Source: Eimeria necatrix (Eukaryota > Apicomplexa > Conoidasida > Eucoccidiorida > Eimeriidae). Taken from it: DNA of 10,000 bases. The stretch lies in the NCBI RefSeq assembly GCF_000499385.1, contig NW_013652743.1, positions 15,001 through 25,000 on the forward strand. The letters are read 5' to 3'. This document shows, one piece after another, positions 7,687 to 10,000 of this stretch (the first letter of the stretch is position 1; each line of letters starts with the position of its first letter). The position numbers and the translations under genes are program-made. Under the pieces are notes generated by a model that was given only the letters and a program-made list of their open reading frames with translations, was not told where the DNA came from and did not search any database.

Positions 7687-7717
7687 CAAGCAGCACCACA
7701 AGCAGCGGCATCGCTGA
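225..7717 (+). CDS. RINT1/TIP20-family vesicle-tethering protein, multi-exon gene (joined exons)
   Basis: I assembled this locus from exons that share GT...AG junctions and matching phases; the exons are listed separately. Family members pair with ZW10/Dsl1 and NAG/Sec39 and act with ER SNAREs to capture COPI vesicles returning from the Golgi. Seen in order: a Gln-rich, coiled-coil-like N-terminal half; a block with FTFLFM followed by LDKPQW (2303-2367), which I compare with the family's F-x-F ... KPEW block; LVLLHLEQLLLLHANF (2827-2874); LLDYWISLDAAFMQKEL (3358-3408); VLGQVLDFLLCAAFQRMSAL; LECLDTCALLLESLCC; and a C-terminal VSEAVKKFCNVMQLPL ... ADALLLVNLLLDP. The predicted length of about 1,300-1,360 residues exceeds the roughly 800 of the animal protein, and the excess is mostly Ala, Gln and Ser runs. 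The similarity is judged from memory without an alignment. Two joins (after 6075 and within 6388-6650) are unresolved. A generic helical, Leu/Gln-rich protein is the main alternative. Confidence 0.68.
1308..1548 (+). other. intron (241 bp), CTG/TGC-rich on the sense strand
   Basis: It begins GTTAGC and ends CTTTACAG before CTCACC. The interior is almost entirely TGC/CTG with T-rich interruptions, the opposite orientation to the CAG-rich exon before it. Removing it joins codon CAG to CTC in phase 0, giving SVALQLTEKAAVLL. Confidence 0.72.
1549..3467 (+). CDS. second large exon: start of the RINT1/TIP20-like domain, interrupted by homopolymers
   Basis: The frame is open over 639 codons and ends in phase 2 at CTTAAG|GTGCTG. 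Ordinary segments include LTEKAAVLLQSCED, IKEEDMQKAKEQLLQALGAL, the block FTFLFMRDGEAPLQRLDKPQ (followed by W; about 2303-2367), SVHLARAFRLFLQQRLPFLV (2680-2742), ALVLLHLEQLLLLHANFKAI (2824-2883) and LLDYWISLDAAFMQKELQQQ (3358-3417). The FTFLF ... LDKPQW and DYWISLDAAFMQKEL segments, with their order and spacing, are the basis for the family call. Poly-Ala, poly-Ser and poly-Gln inserts lie between these segments, including 23 Gln at 3277-3345. An acidic patch (EEEAADLWEED) lies near 3019-3051. If unspliced, the frame would run 18 codons into AT-rich sequence and stop at 3522, which looks non-coding. Confidence 0.8.
2942..2955. repeat. 14-bp perfect palindrome GGTGTACGTACACC inside the coding exon
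   Basis: It reads the same on both strands. It sits between SNAPV and a poly-Gln run at 2959, in a stretch that looks like an insert relative to the family core. Related copies lie at 6438-6449 and 9955-9968, each beside CAG sequence. Confidence 0.85.
3468..4277 (+). other. intron (810 bp), AT-rich with opposed TTTA/AAAT arrays and a degenerate TTTTTAATTC repeat
   Basis: It begins GTGCTG and ends in a long T-rich tract plus TTTTCAG at 4277. From 3497 to 3612, TTTA units, then AAAT units, then TTTA units could fold into AU-only hairpins. From about 3740 to 4270 the sequence is an irregular tandem series of TTTTTAATTC-like 10-12-mers. No other gene is visible inside it. Removal joins AG to C (Ser) and restores an open frame. 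Confidence 0.72.
4278..4369 (+). CDS. short exon, RINT1/TIP20-like helical segment
   Basis: After the phase-2 join it reads SVLGQVLDFLLCAAFQRMSA then LSVQTAADHYC with no stop and no homopolymer. It is one of two islands of ordinary base composition in about 1.7 kb of AT-rich sequence. It ends in phase 1 at CTGCG|GTAATT, and the next exon completes the codon as GAA. In this family a helix with 'tdRY..L' follows at about this position; FQRMSAL is my candidate equivalent. It contains the motif GTGTACAGACAGCTG (4340-4354), which recurs at 9394. Confidence 0.75.
4370..5285 (+). other. intron (916 bp): AATTTAATT-rich, TTTA arrays, 16-bp palindrome, then CTG-rich 3' end
   Basis: It starts GTAATT. 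Bases 4371-4760 are AATTTAATT-type repeats and 4855-4930 are TTTA arrays. An isolated palindrome lies at 4965-4980. From 5080 to 5283 GCT triplets with C-rich interruptions lead to CTCAG at 5281-5285. The open frames within it are low-complexity Phe/Leu or Ala/Leu strings that I do not consider genes. Confidence 0.7.
4965..4980. repeat. 16-bp perfect palindrome GAGACTCGCGAGTCTC
   Basis: It is self-complementary with a CG centre and stands alone in a very AT-rich intron. No function is evident. Confidence 0.85.
5286..5455 (+). CDS. exon, RINT1/TIP20-like core segment
   Basis: Entry in phase 1 gives EGVIAPALRLFAKETKSQFG, then VLFSPLECLDTCALLLESLC and CTQTLMQRFHFAQRLPT, ending in phase 0 at CCCACA|GTAAAC. 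It carries no homopolymer. In the family a conserved Asn/Cys-rich helix followed by a phenylalanine-containing helix occurs about here; LECLDTCALLLESLCC ... LMQRFHFAQ is a reasonable counterpart. The acceptor follows a CTG array, and the donor runs straight into telomere-like AAACCCT units. Confidence 0.78.
5457..5493. repeat. telomere-like CCCTAAA array (about 5 units)
   Basis: Uninterrupted heptamers immediately follow the splice donor. An internal position between exons, and the opposed array that follows, make a true chromosome end unlikely. Confidence 0.9.
5574..5656. repeat. telomere-like TTTAGGG array with TTTGGGG variants (about 11 units)
   Basis: Heptamers lie in the orientation opposite to 5457-5493. 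Several units read TTTGGGG. As RNA the G-runs could form G-quadruplexes. Confidence 0.9.
5668..5742 (+). CDS. 25-codon exon between two telomere-like arrays
   Basis: It reads LYRQLLDLERLMMQHLCEEV then KEKLE, with acceptor GGTCTCAG before it and donor GAG|GTAGGG after it, phase 0 at both ends. The amphipathic, charged sequence is unlike any flanking repeat. It fits the family segment 'll..l...m...v...v' that follows the previous exon. Its first bases, TGTATAGACAGCT, resemble the motif at 4340 and 9394. Confidence 0.75.
5743..6021 (+). other. intron (279 bp): telomere-like array then AT-rich tract
   Basis: The donor GTAGGG is the start of about eleven TTTAGGG units (5744-5823, one TTTACGG variant). 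A short unique stretch and TTTA arrays follow, then the acceptor TTTTTGTGCTGCAG at 6021. Confidence 0.72.
5744..5823. repeat. telomere-like TTTAGGG array (about 11 units)
   Basis: Near-perfect heptamers begin one base after the exon end. Confidence 0.92.
6022..6075 (+). CDS. short exon, 3' end unresolved
   Basis: It enters in phase 0 and reads CTPQESFPEFISSFARQQ, ordinary protein sequence. No GT follows the last CAG: the next bases are ATAAAT, and the frame stops at 6085-6087 after INK. The family core is not yet complete here and later exons continue it, so I expect the exon to join downstream. Choices are a non-GT junction at CAGCAG|ATAAAT, a weak donor CTC|GTCAGC at 6066-6067 (phase 1, which would fit the 6388 block), a mutation or assembly error, or a true stop at 6087. 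Confidence 0.55.
6076..6387 (+). other. AT-rich presumed intron with AATAAA arrays
   Basis: Bases 6076-6192 are AAATA/AATAAA arrays that would also serve as poly(A) signals if the gene ended at 6087. Bases 6223-6350 are T-rich with TTTTTAATTC-like units. The tract ends GCTGCTGCAG at 6387. No other gene is seen. Confidence 0.5.
6388..6650 (+). CDS. coding block with unresolved reading frame
   Basis: One frame gives AFRRPRAAALQQQVYVHLEQ, then QLRRQLKSFAASSSKQK and NLILQNIICQRQ, then poly-Ala to a TGA at 6636. The next frame gives a poly-Gln run ending RQLEIQW, which joins cleanly (phase 2, donor GGCA|GTGCAA at 6651 or ATTCA|GTGGCA at 6645) to the exon at 6785. Both look coding, so either an intron lies inside (possible donors at the palindrome 6438-6449) or one base is lost or gained in the CAG tract near 6553-6630. 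The segment should correspond to the family part before the C-terminal helices. Confidence 0.45.
6438..6449. repeat. 12-bp palindrome GTGTACGTACAC
   Basis: The sequence continues CTGGAGCA, so 6438-6457 matches the minus strand of 9948-9967 at 19 of 20 positions (shared form GTGTAYGTACACCTGGAGCA). In the coding frame it encodes VYVHLE. Confidence 0.8.
6651..6784 (+). other. intron (134 bp)
   Basis: The proposed donor is GTGCAA and the acceptor is TCTTTTTGTGCTGCAG at 6784. It contains CAG runs and a half copy of the palindrome (GTGTACGTGT at 6744). The donor could instead be 6645. Confidence 0.5.
6785..6857 (+). CDS. short exon, C-terminal domain
   Basis: After one base completing the previous codon it reads KETVQQLKAAFHLQTLKDEM then PLTF, and ends in phase 0 at TTC|GTGAGC. 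The acceptor is well supported by a pyrimidine tract. It has no homopolymer and ordinary composition. It likely matches the family segment containing 'qL..D...l', just before the last helices. Confidence 0.75.
6858..7058 (+). other. intron (201 bp), CTG/TGC-rich
   Basis: It starts GTGAGC and ends GCTTTTCAG. It is nearly all TGC/CTG with CTACTG and CTTCTG variants, in sense orientation opposite to the exons on both sides. Confidence 0.78.
7059..7207 (+). CDS. exon, C-terminal domain
   Basis: Phase 0 entry: SLLQLFPESGEKLKQHLLLL, QQVQQQLQHHVQQQGN, a run of 8 Ala, then FSNTL. It ends in phase 2 at CTAAG|GTAATG. SLLQLF followed by a charged stretch resembles the family's 'L..LF' element. Both splice sites are good matches to consensus. 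Confidence 0.78.
7208..7353 (+). other. intron (146 bp), self-complementary CTG/CAG mix
   Basis: It starts GTAATG and ends TTTCTGCCTCAG. The interior alternates CTG and CAG blocks that could pair with each other. Confidence 0.75.
7354..7495 (+). CDS. exon, C-terminal domain with a 13-Gln run
   Basis: The phase-2 join gives RSVQQAAAVWKPRASLE, 13 Gln (7403-7441), then LEDRGVSEAVKKFCNVMQ, ending in phase 0 at ATGCAG|GTGAGA. The Gln run keeps frame on both sides. VSEAVKKFCNVM matches the family's near-terminal 'ikea..vL.l' helix as I remember it. Confidence 0.8.
7496..7591 (+). other. intron (96 bp) with a 4-unit telomere-like array
   Basis: It starts GTGAGA. Four perfect GGGTTTA units lie at 7511-7538, followed by GCT triplets and the acceptor GCTGCTGCAG at 7591. 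An AG at 7553 is an alternative acceptor, but it puts the exon in a Cys/Ser-run frame. Confidence 0.72.
7511..7538. repeat. telomere-like GGGTTTA array (4 units)
   Basis: Perfect heptamers lie inside a 96-bp intron and make up about 30 percent of it. Confidence 0.92.
7592..7717 (+). CDS. terminal exon of the RINT1/TIP20-like gene
   Basis: Phase 0 entry: LPLLPPADALLLVNLLLDPS, a Gln run, then a basic tail HKQHHKQRHR and TGA at 7715-7717. In the family the last helix ('..a..Ll..vL') lies close to the C-terminus, and ADALLLVNLLLD fits that place, which supports this stop. The His/Lys/Arg tail is an addition with no counterpart I know. Confidence 0.72.
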
Positions 7718-7749
7718 GCTGCTGTAGCCAAGGTTTCTACCAGAGGCGT

Positions 7750-7795
<46 letters not shown>

Positions 7796-8165
7796 TGCTG
7801 CACATTTGTGGCTGCTGGATTGATGCCTTCTCGGCGGCAAGCAGCAGCAACAGCAGCAGCAACAGCAGCAGCAACAGCAGCAACAGCAGCAGCAGCAACA
7901 GAAGCAAGACTACAATCTTAAGAATGCTTTTGTTACTGCTGCTGCTGCCGCTGCTACTGCAGCAGACACGAGGTCTCCGCTGCAGCAGCAGCCATGCTGC
8001 TGCTGCAGCAGCACAGCTGCAGCTGCACAGCTGCTGCGGAGCTGCTGCTGCAGCTGCACGACTGCTGCTGCACAGCTGCTGCTGTGCAGCAGCAGCAGCA
8101 GCAGCAGCTGCTGCTGCTGCTGCTGCTGAAGTCAGGAGAAAAGCAGAAGCAATGGACAAGTAGTG
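7718..8165 (+). other. CAG/CTG-rich tract after the stop, probably 3' UTR or intergenic
   Basis: Bases 7750-7800 are CTG units, 7842-7905 AGCAGCAAC-type units, and 7930-8130 mixed. Frames are open but homopolymeric. The only ordinary-looking string is QKQDYNLKNAFVT (about 7900-7940), so an unrecognised extra exon is possible. One frame runs to a TAG at 8161-8163 and another to 8215. Confidence 0.5.
8087..8128. repeat. 42-bp perfect palindrome: seven CAG then seven CTG
   Basis: Seven CAG units (8087-8107) are followed without a spacer by seven CTG units (8108-8128). This is fully self-complementary and able to form a cruciform or hairpin. Confidence 0.92.
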
Positions 8166-8677
8166 CACAAATGGAGAAGTTTCTGTTTAAATTGATATTA
8201 TTTGTTTTTAATTAATTAAATTAATTAATTAATTAATTAATTTCCAATTTATTGATTTTTGATTTATTTATTTTTATTTAATTTATTTTCAATTAATTTA
8301 TTTTTGACTTATTTATTTTTAATTTGGTTTAACAAATCCAAAGTACAACTAATTGTTTTTTAAATTAAATCTTTTCATGAATTAAATTTTTAATGAAATT
8401 AAAATTAACGCTTTTAATGCAATTTAATCTTTTAATAAAATTAAATTAAATCCCTTTTTTAAATTGAATCCTTAAGTGGAATTAAATTCTTTAATGGAAT
8501 AAAATTAAAAAATTAATGAAGTCTTTTAACGCAATTAAATCTCCAAATGGAATTAAAATTAAAAAAAATAAAAAAGTCTTTTAATGCAATTAAAAAGATA
8601 TTCGAATAAATAAATGTGCAAACTTTCCCCATTTTGCAATTTCCAAAATCCAGAAAAGTTCTTTTTTGTTGAGGTTC
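8166..8677. other. AT-rich intergenic sequence with degenerate repeats
   Basis: AATT/TTAA runs lie at 8209-8242. From 8370 to 8600 a unit like CTTTTAATGCAATTAAAT recurs near 8371, 8411, 8471, 8523 and 8578, spaced 40-60 bp. I see no gene here. Confidence 0.6.
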
Positions 8678-8952
8678 GGGGCCCCCCAAGAGGTCCCCCA
8701 AGGGGCCCCCAAGGGGCCCCCCAAGGGGCCCCCCAAGGGGGCCCCCAAGGGGCCCCCAAAGGGCCCCCCAAGGGGCCCCCCAAGGGGGCCCCCAAGGGGC
8801 CCCCCAAGAGGCCCTCCAAGGGGACCCCCATAGGGCCCCCCATGGGGCCCCCCAAGGGACCCCCCAAGGGGGCCCCCCACGGGGCCCCCCAGGGGGCCCA
8901 CCAAGGGGCCCCCCAAGGGGCCCCCCAAGGGGCCCCCCAAGGGGCCCCCCAA
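8678..8952. repeat. 12-bp minisatellite, unit GGGGCCCCCCAA (about 23 units)
   Basis: Units vary by 11-12 bp length and A/G changes. Each contains the palindrome GGGGCCCC. The array is extremely GC-rich between AT-rich flanks. Because the period is a multiple of three, it is stop-free on both strands (Gly-Pro-Pro-Lys or Gly-Ala-Pro-Gln on plus, Gly-Gly-Pro-Leu on minus), giving open frames that need not be genes. Confidence 0.93.
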
Positions 8953-9131
8953 GGTGCCCCTAAAGGCCGGATTTATTTCATGAGGAGTTGCGGAAAATGT
9001 GTCGAAAGAAATGCAAGTTTGTGGAAAAGTGTGTGGAGATTTGATGGGAGTTTTGGCGCATGCAGGGGGGGGGTTTGGGGAGTGGAAAAGGCGGAATTGA
9101 AATAAAAAATGAAAAGTTGAATTAAAAAAAA

Positions 9132-9153
9132 GACCACTGGAGGACCAGTGGTC
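9132..9153. repeat. hairpin: GACCACTGG, AGGA loop, CCAGTGGTC
   Basis: A 9-bp perfect stem with a 4-nt loop. No T-run follows and no function is evident. Confidence 0.75.
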
Positions 9154-9392
9154 CACAGAGAGCTGGGGGGAGCGGTGAGAAGGCCCTTAGGGGTTTAAAT
9201 CGAAGAGAGAAGTTCAGGTTGTGCAACTTGAGCGATGGGGGCGTGGGGCGACAAAAGAGGGCCAAATGGAGGGGAAAAGGACTAAAAAAGAAGGCAAATA
9301 AGCAGGAAATATTAAAAATAGTTCAAAAGAAATAACTGCTGCAGCAACAGCGAAGAAAAAAGAGAAAAAAACGGAGAAGTCCGTTTGAACGG

Positions 9393-9408
9393 GGTGTACA
9401 GACAGCTG
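9393..9408 (+). repeat. dispersed motif GGTGTACAGACAGCTG
   Basis: Fifteen bases (9394-9408) are identical to 4340-4354, and 5669 starts a close variant. Here it is in apparently non-coding sequence. Confidence 0.7.
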
Positions 9409-9537
9409 GAAGCGGGGGGCAGCCCGCGCGCGCCTCGCGGGGCCCCCGGAAGCTTAATTAGTTTTATTTAAATTTGAAATTGGGAAATAAAAGAAATTAA
9501 AGAGAATAAAATAGTTATTGAGTTAAAAAGGAGGCGT

Positions 9538-9642
9538 TTAGGGGGCTGTGCTGCTGCGGCGGCGAGCCGGCAGCGGCAGCAGAAGAGCCGCGTCGATTGC
9601 GGATCTCGAAAAGGCAAAAGGGGAGGAAAACTGGCGCGAAAA
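9538..9642 (-). CDS. candidate terminal exon of a minus-strand gene, unrecognised
   Basis: On the minus strand, acceptor TTTATTTCTCCAG precedes a frame reading FSRQFSSPFAFSRSAIDAAL, LLPLPARRRSSTAP, then TAA (9540-9538). The stretch is GC-rich against AT-rich flanks and joins in phase 0 to the candidate exon at 9857-9967. No family is recognised. It may be chance coding potential. Confidence 0.33.
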   Translation of the reverse strand, partial: FSRQFSSPFAFSRSAIDAALLLPLPARRRSSTAP

Positions 9643-9856
9643 CTGGAGAAATAAAAGTAAAAAAATAAATAAAAGGAATTAAAAGATTTAGGGGTTTTTA
9701 TTTTTGTCTTTTTGCACTCCGTTTTGCCGTTTGAGGGGAGCAGGCGCAGCAGCCCCACGCCAGCTGGGCCCCGGAACTTCTTCGATTTTCGCCGCCAAAA
9801 CTCCTTTAAAAACACTTTTTGCGCTCTTTTCCATTTCCATTTCAAAAAATAAATAC
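9643..9856 (-). other. candidate minus-strand intron (214 bp)
   Basis: Read on minus it starts GTATTTATTTTTT and ends TCTCCAG. It may contain another small exon (minus 9803-9759, EFWRRKSKKFRGPAG), which would leave a 53-bp intron that is short for this locus. Confidence 0.28.
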
Positions 9857-9967
9857 CATTTGAGCTTCTTGCGGCTCTTTTCCGCGTTTTTTGGCCCCTT
9901 TTGCTTCCCGCTGCTGCTGCTGCTGCTGCTGCTGCAGCGCCCGTCGATGCTCCAGGTGTACATACAC
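9857..9967 (-). CDS. candidate exon of a minus-strand gene, entering from the right
   Basis: On minus, acceptor GCGTATTTCAG is followed by VYVHLEHRRALQQQQQQQ, then REAKGAKKRGKEPQEAQM, with donor ATG|GTATTT. Phase 0 at both ends. The opening VYVHLE is encoded by the same DNA motif as at 6438, so this may reflect the dispersed motif rather than protein homology. Function unknown. Confidence 0.35.
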
Positions 9968-9970
9968 CTG
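9953..9970. repeat. 18-bp near-palindrome CAGGTGTACATACACCTG
   Basis: 8-bp arms CAGGTGTA and TACACCTG surround a 2-base CA centre. It is related to the palindromes at 2942 and 6438 and again lies beside CAG sequence (9911-9936). Confidence 0.85.
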
Positions 9971-10000
9971 AAATACGCAGCAGCTTCCTTCCTTCGCACT

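Larger units (their letters stand above)
8953..9537. other. non-coding by inspection; A/G-rich on the plus strand
   Basis: This holds a unique stretch (8960-9120), the hairpin at 9132-9153, a purine-rich tract (9240-9380), a dispersed motif at 9393-9408 and a GC-rich patch (9410-9455) containing one GGGGCCCCC. No convincing plus-strand gene is seen. The A-rich plus strand is T-rich on minus, as introns and UTRs of the gene on the left are on their sense strand. Confidence 0.4.

Noticed and set aside
121..8130. CRISPR-like arrays
   Set aside because: All regular repeats are trinucleotide runs without unique spacers, in a genome with introns.
7750..8215. Poly-Leu/Ser/Ala open frames after the stop as a separate gene
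   Set aside because: Homopolymers arise in every frame, and no ATG-led ordinary sequence is present. An extra exon cannot be excluded.
8614..9105. Plus-strand protein with Gly-Pro repeats (collagen-like)
   Set aside because: The period is four residues, not Gly-X-Y; the open frame follows from a stop-free 12-bp repeat, and the minus strand is equally open.
8590..9156. Minus-strand Gly-Gly-Pro-Leu repeat protein
   Set aside because: Same minisatellite effect; flanks lack clear splice or start signals.
9369..9386. Hairpin AAACGGA-GAAG-TCCGTTT as an RNA element
   Set aside because: A 7-bp stem only, with no supporting context.

Overview
The window looks like nuclear DNA of a coccidian parasite, most likely an Eimeria species. 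Three seen features point there together: dense CAG/CTG trinucleotide runs that translate into Gln, Ala and Ser homopolymers; short internal arrays of the telomere-type heptamer TTTAGGG; and AT-rich introns full of TTTA/AATAAA tracts. This repeat combination is described for Eimeria chromosomes (feature-rich segments, homopolymeric amino-acid repeats). The species cannot be told from the window.

Bases 1-7717 fit one plus-strand gene with about ten introns. Exons chain through GT...AG junctions with compatible phases: 225-1307, 1549-3467, 4278-4369, 5286-5455, 5668-5742, 6022-6075, an unresolved block around 6388-6650, 6785-6857, 7059-7207, 7354-7495 and 7592-7717 (stop TGA). Once the homopolymers are ignored, the protein resembles the RINT1/TIP20 family. 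These are subunits of the Dsl1/NRZ complex, which tethers COPI retrograde vesicles at the ER. The gene may begin upstream of the window.

The introns hold most of the odd structure. Four telomere-like arrays lie in three introns, and two flank a 25-codon exon. One intron carries opposed telomere-like arrays that could form a stem of about 42 bp. CTG-sense runs dominate introns while CAG-sense runs dominate exons. Two places do not resolve: no GT donor after 6075, and a frame change in the CAG run near 6550-6640.

Bases 7718-8165 are CAG/CTG-rich with a perfect 42-bp palindrome, and 8166-8677 are AT-rich with a degenerate repeat of roughly 55 bp. Bases 8678-8952 are a 12-bp GC-rich minisatellite. 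The right end (9538-9967) has weak evidence for two exons of a minus-strand gene that ends in the window. Two short DNA motifs, GGTGTACRTACACC and GTGTACAGACAGCTG, recur across coding and non-coding sequence.
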